From contig OZ018415.1 of the NCBI GenBank assembly GCA_963969595.1, forward strand, positions 9,176,001 through 9,240,000: a DNA stretch of 64,000 nt, read 5' to 3'. The DNA is from Neckera pumila (taxonomy: Eukaryota; Streptophyta; Bryopsida; Hypnales; Neckeraceae). The translations under genes were made by a program, and so were the position numbers. Below are positions 48,463 through 60,130 of the stretch, piece by piece (the stretch's first letter is position 1; each line of letters opens with the position of its first letter). Below the pieces are notes generated by a model. It saw only the letters and a list, made by a program, of their open reading frames with translations, had not been told where the DNA came from and made no database searches.

Positions 48463-49139
48463 ACCCTTGTCAGAAGCTATCCAGGTATGTTCATTCCAGT
48501 GCTGTACGGAGACTGTGACCTTGCAAGTGACTTGACATTGCCAACGTAGTTTTGGCATGGAAGACAACAATGATTAGTGGTATGCAGTTGGGGATGTTAT
48601 AGGTGTAAGTTGTTTTGGGTGATATACAACAGAAGATGTAGTTACTGTAATTCAGATCATTGAAATACTTCTTTTGTTTCCTGTGAACTTTTGTTTCACG
48701 TAATGTAAGGAAATGGAAATCCTTCCAGCCAATTACAATGTGCCATGTGTGCCAAGTGTATTCTCTGACTACCCTACTGTTGCATTTGTACACATTCTTA
48801 CCTCGGGGGGGTCACTTCCCGCAATTTAAAAACAACGTGCGGCATAAAATAGAATGGACTTTATTCATTTTAGGTAAAAATTATAAAAAATTTACAAATA
48901 AGGTAGGGGACATTGAAAGGGACAAATCCATTATAAGTAATCTAGGAAGCCTACAAATCTGTGCTATTAAGATTTTATTACAAGTAAATTAGAGGCTAAA
49001 GATTAGGATCCTAGATACTGTATTTAGTATACTTTGTATGTAGTTATGTACATCTGATTGTATAGCTGGGCCAGAGGTACAATGGATGCAAAATCGGGCC
49101 GTTGGGTGGAACTGCGTGGATGAAGTTATCATGTCAAAG
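48463..49139. other. intergenic, no gene recognised
   Basis: Contains a short G run near 48806. The open frames on both strands here (about 48.5-49.0 kb) overlap and show no family resemblance. Confidence 0.4.
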
Positions 49140-49810
49140 AATCAGAGTTATGACTTAGAGTTGTCATCTTCTCGTTGCGCTGTCTGTGATTCTTCTGAGC
49201 GTTGGTCAGGGTTTGAGTTTGCAAGTTCCCGCAATCCAGATTCAAGGCGTGCTAAGGACTTAGGGTTTAGGGTGCCTTTGAGAATTTTCCTGTATTGATT
49301 TTTGAGACTGTTGCTGAGACAAAGGACTGCTGCTGAGGACGGGTAAAACTCGCGACTAAGACAATTGTTTGCTATTGCCACTGCGCCCAAGACCGAAGAC
49401 AATTTCAATTTCATTTTGGCTTAGGGTAACCTCTGGTTCTAATTCCTTTGTTTTGTACTCACTTGAATTCATAGTTTGGGACATCTTCTTGTGATGATTT
49501 GTGAGTTAGGGTTGCAATCTTCTCGTTGAGGTGTCCGTGATTCTGCCGAGCATTGATTAGGGTTTGAATTTGCAAGTGGAAGTGATTTAGATTCAAGGCG
49601 TGCTAAGGACTTACGGTTCAAGGTGCCTTTGAAGGTTTTTCTGTGTTGATTTTCAAGATTGTTGCATTTGCGGCTGAAACAACTGTTTGCTATTGCCACT
49701 GCGCCGAACACCGAAGACAATTTTGCGATCCTTTCAGCTGAAGGTAACCACCGGTCCTAATTCCTTTGGCTGTTTTGTGCTCACTTTAATTTGTAGTTTG
49801 GGACGTCTTC
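49140..49810. repeat. ~345 bp tandem duplication upstream of BED-like gene
   Basis: Two direct copies (about 49145-49485 and 49490-49810) share 'gattcaaggcgtgctaagga', 'tttgctattgccactgcgcc', 'ctaattcctttg' and 'tagtttgggac'. Several indels separate them. Position immediately before the first ATG of the next gene suggests a duplicated leader or promoter. Confidence 0.8.
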
Positions 49811-49870
49811 AAGGTTTAGTTGCATGTTCAGAGTGGGCTGAGCTGGTTAGGGTTCAAAGTTTATAAAGTC

Positions 49871-50950
49871 ATGGCGATTCAAGTGAAGATGTGGACCATG
49901 GACGGCGACGCTGGTGTTCCGACATTTTACAACAAGGTCAAGCTGTTTCAGGACAAAACATATGCTTCACTTTGTGTTCGTTTGGAGGAGAAAGCAGCAC
50001 TAGAATGGCCATTTGATTTTTGGGAAAATGAAAAGCTCTGCAGAATTAGACAAAAGATGGAAGCCTTGAACGATGTGCTTTCAGATGTTTACGTTGTGCC
50101 AGTTTCTAGAATGCAGTCAGAGAATGAAGAAGCCTCCAGACGGCATCGACTTGACGGTGATGGTGGGCAAAGTCCAGCAGTAACAGAGCAGGGGACTTCT
50201 TCACTCATAGATGAAGACGGTGGAGTGCAGTTCACGGATCCTGTGGCAAATTCAAAGGTCACTGGGACATCGGCAGTGACTGATCTTGTGGAACACCAGT
50301 TGCATTCCACGCTTATTTCCAAGGAGGTTTGGGACCGGTACCTTGAATAAGCAGAGAAGATGAAGAGGGATTTGAAGTGCTCATCCCAAGAAGACAATCG
50401 GTGGTTGCTCCGGACTGCTAATTTTAATGGGAATGGAGTTGTCAAGATATTCTGCATTGAATGTAGAAAGGAGGTGGGGGGGGGGGACAGTGGGAAGCAT
50501 GGCAAGACCAACATTCAAAATTTGTTTGCCAACTTTAGATGCAAGCACCTGCTCAGCACAAACCATGTGAAAAATTGGTGTGCTCACAATAATGTGCAGT
50601 ATGCTGACCATCCACATTCTGTTGCTCGAAAGGAAAAGGCTACTGCATTGACTCCTGAGGTGCACCACAAACTCATCAAGGAAGGAATTTCGATTATGGA
50701 GGAAGTAAATGCCAGTTTGGTGGATTCTCAGAAGCCCTTCACTGTGTTTGGGTCATTCAAAGAGTCCACGGTGAAGAGCTTCTGGATGAAGGTTTGTTGT
50801 TTCTATTGCAGGGATTTGCTGACCCTCTGCCCACCTAAGAAAAATTTGGACTGGAACTTGCGCCTTCACTTGGCTTTGTCCAAGCACCTAAATCGTACGC
50901 GCAATCTAGGCATAAGTATCTTTAGCCACAATGTTGTGCTAAAATGACAC
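49871..50950 (+). pseudogene. gene with BED-like zinc-binding pattern, interrupted by in-frame TAA
   Basis: One frame is open from the ATG at 49871 (MAIQVKMW) and continues past a TAA at 50348-50350 to about 50946. The first part has a folded-looking stretch (FYNKVKLFQDKTYASLCVR and EWPFDFWENEKLCRIRQKM), then a Ser/Asp/Glu-rich linker. After the stop, a C-x2-C pair (50453-50464) is followed by His at 50546 and His at 50564 (C-x2-C-x27-H-x5-H), resembling a BED-type transposase finger. The frame ends where the 3.4 kb insertion begins. I do not recognise the family. It is likely a transposon-derived gene, possibly a partner of the Rep-like fossil 1.4 kb upstream. The stop and the insertion make it non-functional unless the stop is read through. 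Confidence 0.5.
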
Positions 50951-53900
50951 GAGTTATTGTCCCAGGGAATTCCAAGATGATGCTGCACATTTCAAGTTTT
51001 CCGGATTCTCTTTTCTCTTCAATCCAATCATCTGTTCACTCGTTTCCGGAACTTTTAACTATTCGGAATTCAATCCGAATCCGATTCTACCCGGAATCTG
51101 GTTTCCACTTCCAAATCAAGATGGTTTCTTTCACCTCTGTTTTACCCTTAGAGGGTCCGCTTTGATCTTTTGAGGGGTAGAGACTTCACCACTCTGGTTC
51201 TCATACTCACTAAACTTGACAAACACAAACAAACACCCAAGTATTTAAAGGAGTTGTAATAAGGAAAGAAGATCCAGATCCTCACAACTTCCTAGACACT
51301 CGATCTGGAAAGCAGGTCACTCAGGACTCGATCCACTCCTTACTACAACGGCAGATCACAGGGTTCCGGAACCTACCGGGGGTTGTTTGTTAAGTGCTAG
51401 ACCGTTCCGAGGTTGGCAGACCTTTCGGGAGAGTGGTGACTTCCTCTGGGCGGGCGCTTACCTCCGCACGGGTTGACAGCTGGACTCACTTCCGCTACTC
51501 AGTCAAACGGATCAATATTACGGTAATTTAAAGGCGCTATGCACTTCCACTCAGTCAAGAATCTAACACTGTCTCAAATGTACCTTTCAAATAGAACCGA
51601 CTGCCCAAGATCCGGATTCCTCCTCACCCGTCTTCTCTCACACTCTAGTACAGTCACAAGCATTCAGACCAACATTTGAACACAAAGATGAAAATCCGAA
51701 AGCTCACTCAGCACTTAGATTAAAAGAAAGGAATGGAATACAAATGAAAATCTGCTAGGAGGGAATGACAGCACAACAAGCTTGCCAGCCCTTAAAAACC
51801 CACAAAAAGTCAACACCTAAAAGCCAAAAAGAGCCCCGGGAATCCGAGCAACCAATCAGAGAACCATCTGAGACACCCGGAAAATCTACTGCCGGCTCAT
51901 TCTAAAAACAAATCCGGAACCAGGGTCTCAACCCCGAAAAACCCGTTTCAGAACTGGAGTTCAAAACCTAATCAAAAATCAAAACATCCTAACTAACTAC
52001 TTCTTTCGCGGCTTCTTCGTACTGCTGCCCCCTTGTGTTTCTCCTGTCGTCTTTGTGGAGGTGTTCCGGACACTTGCCCGGGTCTGGATTGGGCTTCGGA
52101 TCAGCGGAGTTGCCGTTTCTTCGATTTCCTTGTCATCGGACTGGAGGAACTCCCTATCTGACTCCATCTCAATGGGTTGCTCCAATGAAGCTCCAACTGG
52201 ATCCTCGTCATCACCTTTCTCCTCTTCCTTGGATGCTCCCTCCATGTGGATGAAACCTTCCGGATGTGTCCGAGCCGGATTCTCAATCACAGGCATCCGG
52301 TTCGTCAAATTCGTCCGAACCGGAGAAGCCATGACTTTGGGCCCTACGGTCCCCTCTGGTGCCCTTGTCGTGTGCGTGGGAAATGTAATAAGGACTATCT
52401 GCATTGGAGCCTCCTGAACATCCGGAGCATCCGAACCCTTCTTGGCAACCTTCGCGGTTAACCTCTCCCTTCTTCGTGACGGCCCCGCCTAACTTGCAAC
52501 TTGAGCCATAACGTCCTTCAGCAAGGCTTGAAGACCTTGCTCCAATATGGGAGTCCTTCCGGCAAGGATCGGTTTGGCTGGAGTCCTCCACAACTGTGCA
52601 CTCGGAACTTCCGGGAATCGGGTGAAGTCCATGGCTGCTGGATTGAGAAACCCCAACAGCTTCCTCATCTCTGCCAACACTTTTTCCATCTTGATCTCAT
52701 AATCCACTAGGATCTTGAGTATCATGCTTCCGGTCACTACGCCCTCTTGAACTAACTTATCATTGAAGAGTCGAGCGCATGTGATTTGATCCGCGGGCTG
52801 TCCCACCAACTCCGTCAGTGCCCTCACTACATTCATTGCATCCGACTCCTTCTTGGATGTGAACTTCAGGGCTTCCTCCGCAACACCCAAACTGGTCTTG
52901 AGTTGGATCTTTTCCTCCTCCAGTTTCCAGATCTGCTCATCCTTCCTACTGAGCAGGGTTGGATCCGGACGCTTTCTAATCTCGCCCATAATCTCGTCCA
53001 GCTCCACCTTCAATTAGTCCGATACCAAGCATACGAAGTCAGCCAAGTCCTCGTACCGTTTTCGGGCCTCTTGGAACCACTCTACTCCAGAATCAAACAA
53101 CTCGTTCCCCCCTAGATCTGCGAAGGTCTGGCCCGGTTCTCTGTTTAAGGAACTTGCTGCTTCCCTCTTGAATTCGGGTCGGTCAACTTCCGCCGTGAAC
53201 TTTCCGGCTTCTTTGTTCTTGGTGGAATCACTTCCAGAACTGCTTCCTCGGCTTGCTTCTTCGGATCCGGAGACATGCCATACTTCAGCATCTCCTCGGC
53301 GACCTTGTAGTCCTTGATTTCCTGCTCGCTCACGATCCCGTTGTGGTAGTAAAGGTGGAAGAGGTAGGTGCTGATCGGGCTGGACTTGGCCTTCTGCACG
53401 CCGTCCGCCAGTTTCTGCACCACGGCCTTCAATATTCTCCCCTAGTGTATTGGCCTGTCCTCCATCGCTCCGAAAATTGTGTTGCCCAACATGCTGGTGA
53501 GCCGGGTCGGCTTCTCCGGATACAGGATTGGAACCAGGAACTCCAGCATCTGCCTTTGCCTCATGTCAATGCAATCATGGAGCGCAAAACCTTCCTTTAA
53601 ATTGAGTGGATTATGGAACTTCCCTTGAACGTAATCGTCATTCCTCAAGGCATAACCGGAACCCGCCTTCCGGAATGAGTAGGCTTCTGTCCACATCTAC
53701 TCGGTCCACTTTGCAGACTTCCCTCGTTTTGTCAATTCAAACTGATTCGAAGCTCCAGTCACGACTTCGTGGATCATTGCCTCGTCCTTCAGATTCCACG
53801 GCTTGCGTAGCAGCCCCGTGCATCCCATGCTGTCCAGATCGCCCTCCAAAAGCATCCGCGCCTTCGGATCCGCAGGTACAACCGGATTGAGTAACTTGGC

Positions 53901-54321
53901 TGTAACTGCCGGTCTCCGAGGTTCCTCCATCCACGCCGACAGAATCCTACTAATCCGGTGCAATCGGCACCCTCCTCTCCTTCTCTCCCTATTCGGTCTT
54001 ACTTAAGAAGAATGGGCTTAAGTAGCCGGCCAGCGACCGACACCCGTTGGGACGGCCCATAAATGTGCCACCTTTTGCAAATGGAACCCTAGTTCCTAGG
54101 CCGGAACCTAGGTCGTAGGTTTCCAGAATCCGGATTACCTTCCGGATTACGGATCCCATTAAGATCCGTTCTTTATCCATTTTACAGTTTTTGTTAGGCC
54201 GGAACTCTCCTACTTTCCTGATTCGACTAACTGTTCCGGATTGCTACTTCAGTATATGAAAATTTTGAAAAATCTCACTAATCTACTCCTAAACTAATCC
54301 GGAATTCCGGGTTTTGACATT
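50941..54321 (-). mobile_element. 3.4 kb insertion with gag-like minus-strand frame
   Basis: Composition changes sharply here: TCCGGA-type words are frequent and the sequence is more GC-rich than its flanks. TTGTGCT occurs directly before (50934-50940) and after (54322-54328), a possible target-site duplication. The plus strand starts AAAATGACACG and ends TTTTGACATT. No long terminal repeats could be seen. On the minus strand a decayed coding sequence runs from about 54180 to 51997. Order, structure and the single protein suggest a non-autonomous or decayed retroelement, but no reverse transcriptase or integrase is present. It separates the BED-like gene from the exons after 54330. Confidence 0.55.
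51997..54180 (-). pseudogene. gag-like protein of the insertion, broken
   Basis: Successive open segments on the minus strand: 54180-53989, 53963-53697, 53696-53442, 53432-53145, 53013-52489, 52591-52283 and 52404-51997. From 53963 to 53145 they share one frame broken by TAG at 53697-53699 and 53442-53444 and ended by TAA at 53145. Later segments are in other frames. Readable parts include FLVPILYPEKPTRLTSMLG and STYLFHLYYHNGIVSEQEI. Then a likely coiled coil (KDEQIWKLEEEKIQLKTSLG) precedes a Pro/Thr/Glu-rich tail. This resembles capsid-like or plant-mobile-domain proteins of plant retroelements in style only; I could not assign a family. Both TAG stops could have arisen from CAG or TGG codons. 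Confidence 0.45.
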
Positions 54322-54329
54322 TTGTGCTC

Positions 54330-54720
54330 CCACAACCTGCAGGCCGTAGAACAAGCAACCATGAGTATAGCACAACCAACTGCATTGCTCAGTGGACGAA
54401 GGGGTCGGCCTGCTTTGTCATTGGGTGTTAGCGTGCATTCGAATCAACTTGGACTTGCAAGATGGTGGAGGCCCGAATCTGTTGCACCTGAGGTTGATCA
54501 AGGTGAGTCTTCTACTACTGATAGAAATGCTGTATTAAATTTGTTGTGTTGGGGTTTTAGGGGTCCCACGTCCACTTATACTGGTGTCTCCTATTTGTAC
54601 CATGACCTGACGTACAACCCTATGAATGAAGTCTTTTCTCTAGATCAGAATGATGCAGACCAATTGAGCAAGTTTGTAACAGAGAAAAACACTTGAGGCT
54701 TCAGTTTCAAGGACGTGGAT
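54330..54720 (+). other. exon-like frame after the insertion
   Basis: An open frame (up to 54696) begins after 'cctgcag', a plausible acceptor. It encodes MSIAQPTALLSGRRG and LARWWRPESVAPEVDQ, followed by a GT donor 'gtgagtc' near 54502. It may continue the gene interrupted by the insertion. Function is not recognised. Confidence 0.35.
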
Positions 54721-55789
54721 TTCTCATATACAACAATTGTAGGTGTACGTGGTTGGGGTGAGTTACAACCCTTTTTGCCAACCGAATTGAAGATTTTTTT
54801 GTAATTTTCAAGTATTGTGCTTTGCTAGTTTATGTTCAGCCTGGATTGAAGGTTAGCAAATATGTTGGGAGACAAAGGGGTGCAATTTTGGCTAACATGG
54901 ATTGATTTATGTGGCAGCCTTTTGCATTCAGTTATTGACCTAATTATTAGCACATTTACGTGATCAATTATGCTTGTTTCAGGTCATTATATGAGTCAGT
55001 GAAGCCAGCATTCTAGGAATGACTATCAGGTACTCTAACAATTACTTTTGGAATTCTGCCTTTTGCAAATGGCAACCTTGTTACTTGTGGCCCCAATTTC
55101 AGATTTATGTCTTTTTAAGGCTGTGCTAAATTGATGTTGTTCTTGCAGGTATTTACCTTGATTTTGCATTATTTGCACCGATCATTGGCATTTTAAAAGA
55201 CAGGCAGCTTCAAGTAGACATCCATTCGACCCAATTTAAGGTGAATCCAAGGTAAACTAAATTTTAGGAGATTTGCTGCTAAATGTGTTTGGAAGGAGTA
55301 TTTTGTACCATTCAAACCTTTATAAAATTGAATTTAATTGAATTTTGGCTTGAAAATAAATCCTAAACGTCCAAATTTGAGGAGGTTTCACTCCACAATT
55401 TTTGTTTTGTTAATGTTGCAGGTAGCAGGTGTTAGCAGAATTAGAAGAAAACATACCAAATTTCTAGACATCCTTCAAAGTCAAAATCTGCAATGTCATG
55501 GTGGGCTGTACGTATTCAATTTTATGGTCTTCTTAAATTGCTTTTTGACCAAGAAGGTGCACTTCCTACTTCTTGAAGGGATTCCAAATTCATGATGTTG
55601 CTGTGGAAAATGTTTTGGGTAGGTTCTTAGAAGTCTCTATTTTCTATGATGTAGTTTGCAAACTTCATTTCAGTCCTGGAAATTGGTGTATTTTGCTGAA
55701 ATTGGTCAATTGTCGATTCCCATTTCATTATGTCCAATCAATGAGACTTTGAGACTTTCCTATTTTTTTTGAATTAATCGGTTTAATCT

Positions 55790-56690
55790 CATGAAGGCGC
55801 ATGTAAACATGTGGATCGAGGAAAGAGACCTTTCATTTCCATTTTTTTTTTATTCACAGAACTTAGTTCTGCTCAGAAAATTGTTTTCCATTCTGACTGG
55901 TTTGTCTTTAATAACTCAAAATCTGGAGATTCTATGTCATGGAGTGTCCGAAGACTCCTCGCATTGAGATTTTCACATTGGAAAAGTTATTTGAGACTGG
56001 CCAACAGGTACCCAGTGGAATTCTAGGTAAATGTCTAGTTTGATGGAAGAAGACTTTTTTATTCCCATTTTTTTTATTCTCAGAACTTAGTTCTGCTCAG
56101 AAATTTGTTTTTGATTCTTTGTTTCTGCGATTTGTTTTTCTTCCTATGCTAGCAGGTATCGGATGAAAATCCAAGTAAATATATAGATCAATGGGAGAAG
56201 CCCTTTTCATTCCCATTTTTTTTTATTCGCAAAACTCAGTTTTGCTCAAAAATTTGTTTTACTTTCTTTGTTTTTGAGATTTATTTTTCTTCTTCCTATG
56301 CTAGCAGGTATCAGATGAAAATCCAAGTAAATATATGGATCAATTCCTTTTAATTCCCTTTTTTTTTTTTTGTGCAGAACCCAGTTCTACTCAAAAATTT
56401 GTTTCTGAGGCTGACTTGTTCATCTTTAGGACTGACCGTTATGAGGTTCTATTTCATTGTATGTCCAGTCACTGAGATTTACTAAGATTTTTTTTTCTTC
56501 TTGAATGACCAGCAGGTACCAAATCAAATTTTTGATGAACGTTTGGATCAATCCGAAGAGATTGCAATTGTTTCCCAAATTATTTTTTTCGCAGAATTCA
56601 CTTCTGCCCCTAAAAATGATTTTAAAAAACCTACACAATGGAGTCTGTTGGCAGTGCTACAGTTAGGTACCACTTTGTCACATTGACAAG
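55790..56690 (+). repeat. tandem array of exon-like units
   Basis: About five units with starts near 55795, 56005, 56153, 56304 and 56512, so spacings of about 150-210 bases. Each unit has 'gcaggta' followed by a short segment encoding variants of VSDENPSKYxDQ. Then come a T-rich stretch ending in CAG and a second segment encoding variants of ELSSAQK(I/F)V. The pattern looks like a repeated exon-intron module with a polypyrimidine tract. Several units carry stops or frame changes. Copies 3 and 4 are most alike. Confidence 0.65.
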
Positions 56691-57534
56691 CGCTAGGACT
56701 CAAATTCAAGCAGTTCATAAACTTTGTAACTCACTTTGCTCTAGATTTCTGATTTGCAAACCCGTTGCGTGAAGGCGCTTAGGATTTCATTTGTTGTTTT
56801 AAGTGCCTTTGGGGTTCCTATTACTGGCGTGTTCTGAATGCAGTGGTCATTAATGCATAGGGACATTGGCGATGCACAAACCATGTGAAAATACTCGCCA
56901 ACTTGCGCTGCACTTCGAATTGGCGCTTCGGCCCAAAGCTGCACGGTGGGGTTTTAAGGTGCGTCGTGAATTCTTCAATTTGCTTGTGTTGCTTTGAGAT
57001 TGCTGGGTTTTGCTTCAATTCTTGCTTTGTTGGTCTAGAGAAGAGAGATGGTGCTTGCTTGCTCTTGATGCTTGTGTATTTTCTAGAACCCTAACTCATT
57101 GGTCGATTTGCCACGGTATTGCGCATAGATTTGTGGCATTTTTTGGCGAAGGCTACGCTTTGGCTCTTTCGGTCTTCACAATAGAACTCCGCATCGATCA
57201 CTGCCCGGAGCGCGATTGTGGATAAGTACCGAGTCCATCTCGTGCTGTGCCGCACTTGCATTGCTCAGACATCCAGATTTGGGGATTGATCTAAACCCAA
57301 CAATCCTCAAGGTAATCCATTTCTGTTCTAGCTTGTATGTGTTTTCTAGACCGAACCTGAACTACAGAAATTGATTTCAACTGGTTTTGAAAGTAGTTTG
57401 TTGTTGGTTTTAATCATGCCCTAAAGCCCCTGCTTCTTCTGTATTGGCGTTGCATTTTTGGTTTCGGGGTTGTCCTTAGGCTGTGAACTCACATCCTTCT
57501 TGTTTTTTTCACCGATTTAACCCTGGCGCTTGCC

Positions 57535-58053
57535 ATGCAATTCTGCAAGTTGAAATGGCGGAGGAGCTTCCAACGAAGAAGAAAACACAAATGCAGGCAC
57601 TGGACCTGTTGGCGATGTAGACGCTCCAGAAGTTTGAGGTCTGGTATAGTTGGGAGGGGGGCATGCATCAAGGACAAAGAGAAGTTTGCAACATTGAAGC
57701 TGCTTATACGCTGTGCACACCTCAGCAAAGACGCCCGTGAGGTGGTAGTACACCTCGCCGAGTTTGCGTTTGCTAGAATGGCCGCAGCACATGGAGCTCC
57801 AAAACCTTCACAGGAGCATAGTTTCATTCGCCATTTTGAGGAAAACCTCGCATTGTTGTAGTATTCTTGGGTGCTGCAGACAGACATGCCGGAGCGCCTG
57901 TGGTTGGCAGACTTAAGCGAACTGGACATCTCTGAACTCTTTGAACTGCGGAAGTATTTGACTGCAGGTTGGGTGCAAGAGTTCTACCGTAGTGAAGTGC
58001 CCCCCCCCCCCCCCTCCAACTCCTTGCTTTGGCTTACTCTAGCTCTTAGATGA
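57535..58053 (+). pseudogene. unrecognised frame broken by in-frame TAG
   Basis: One plus-strand frame is open from 57535 to a TAG at 57859-57861 and stays open to 58051. It encodes KFATLKLLIRCAHLSKDARE and EFAFARMAAAHGAPKPSQ, then after the stop PERLWLADLSELDISELFEL and YRSEVP, followed by a C run giving Pro. The helical, Leu-rich second part is protein-like. No family is recognised. It may be the 3' end of the decayed locus to the left, or a separate relic whose leader lies at 56.9-57.5 kb. A run of 14-16 C near 57999 is unstable. Confidence 0.35.
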
Positions 58054-60130
58054 TGGGGTTAGTTTTTTTATGCAGAATTCTGCATCAACTGTAGCAGCTG
58101 TTTCATTTGCTACAAGATTCCAAATTTTGACGGACATTTTTCATGTGCATTTAAACATTGATACATTTTTCTATCTTGGACCTTGTGTATTTTGATACAT
58201 GCAAATCACAATTTCATTTTAGTTTTAGTTTCATGTGTGGAGTTGTTACAATTTGGATAGCGTAGTGCAATGTTTCAAATTTTGACTAAACTTGCTCTGG
58301 ATACGCACATGTAATGACACTTATACTTTTTTAGTACAATCACTGGATTACTTTGTGTTCTTGAACACATTTCAATGATAGTTCCTTACTATTTGAATTC
58401 ATTTCTAGTTTCAGTTTCATGTCTATAGTTGTTTTGAAATTGTGTGCAGCGTTTCATATTTTGCCTTATGTAAGTGTTGGTAAGGTCCATTAGAAGCTGA
58501 TTTATGTTTTGATAAAAATCTACACATTGCCTTGTGTTTATAAACACATGTGAAGGATAGATTCTTGCAAGTCTCTTTTATAAATTGAGTTTTACTACAA
58601 ATGTGTTTGTGTTTTGCTTGTTTGAAAACCATATTCAGCTGTTTGCCTGTCTTTTGGCCTTGGTTATTTTATGTCTGTGCAAATACTCATACAGTTGAGG
58701 TTGAATTTGAGGTAAGACCCCAAGCTGAATTTAGGTCGGTGAAAGTTTTCTAAATAAAGTCTCTATTAATTTTTTTCTTAGACTAATGGGATTGACATCT
58801 AACCCAAGTCATTTGATGTGTTTTGGAACTATGTAGAATCAGTTATGAATTGTTGAAGTTCAAATGGCATTGTAGATTTGTTTTGGAACACAAGCTTGTT
58901 GATCAATAGACTCTTAGGTTGTATGTTTTAAGTGCAAGGTATTTTGCATGGTCTTCTATACACACGACCCAAGACATGACCATAGTCAAGTTTGATCATA
59001 CATTGCTTGAGAAAGCATGAAGATGTGTCAAATTTTAGTCAATTTCTTTTGGGAATCTTTTTCTAACACTTTGGCTTTCACCTTACTTTTCAATTAACTT
59101 TATTTACTTATAACAAATATAGCCTACAAAAAATTGCATTGACCTTGGCAATATAAGTAATGATAGAGTGCACTAAAAGGGGCCATTTTTGAGATTAAAT
59201 AATTATAGGGACACTTTTAATGGTGCCTTTGAGGTAAATAGCCCCCCAAAAAATATCTCCTTGCTGCACATGGTGCACAAAATATACAAAGAGTGACCCA
59301 CCTAAGATTCTTACACAATCAACTCAAAAGAGGCAGTTTTTACCTACCCCCAATTCATTGAACCGGTTTTCAAGTATCGAGGTCAGTTTTTTTCTCTATT
59401 TTTCTATTCTAAATAGAAAATTTATTGATTGCAATGTTTTTACATTGCCACCAAATTTGTTTTCCAATTCTATTGGCTAAACAATGAACTACCCAGTAGT
59501 TCCTTCCAATATTGTTTTTTTGCATTCCAAGAACAATGAAATTGACTTGGTCACAATGAAGAGTAGTCTCACTGGTCCACAATTCCTAAATTGGCTAAAA
59601 TTAGTTGAATTTCTACTCCAAAAAATCCTTGCACTACTAGTACATTGTAAAAAAGGGCCTTTAATGGAGACATTTTAGCCAAAACTACATCAAACAATAG
59701 AATTTGATAGTCAATTTGCAACTTCCTCCACATTCAAATTAGCATCTATTTAGTCACTTTTTGTGTTATAGTGCTTCCAGTAATCCTTCACAACTTGCAA
59801 AATCCTTTCTTTTCTATTCTTTTTTTTATACTACTCCCTCTCAAGGTAACCAGAGTTGATCCCTATCTGTCGGGCATATTGCACTAAATTCCATAAACTA
59901 CTAGTTCTAGCTCTTACACAATGTTAGACCTGAAACGTGTCATTCCTTGAGTGGTGTAAAAGGAAAAAGAGCCGAAAGAGCTGCCTCATACATGAGGGCG
60001 GCTGCTGTCCCCACGACGACACAAAGCACGATTTACAGCCCACCTTTTACTTTTCATTTTAAAAAGCTACAATAAGATTGAAGTAAAAGATCAAAGAGAT
60101 TTTACATAGTACGAATCAGTTGAAACTAAC
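58054..60130. other. AT-rich intergenic with diverged tandem repeat
   Basis: No gene recognised. Two diverged direct units of about 190 bases (roughly 58215-58400 and 58405-58600) share 'agtttcatgt', 'gtttca(a/t)attttg' and 'tttgtgttyttgaacacat'-like words. The rest is AT-rich without supported features. Confidence 0.45.

Noticed and set aside
57489..57929. Long minus-strand frames opposite the 57.5-58.0 kb locus
   Set aside because: Cys/Arg/Ser-rich shadow of the plus-strand frame, without protein-like composition.
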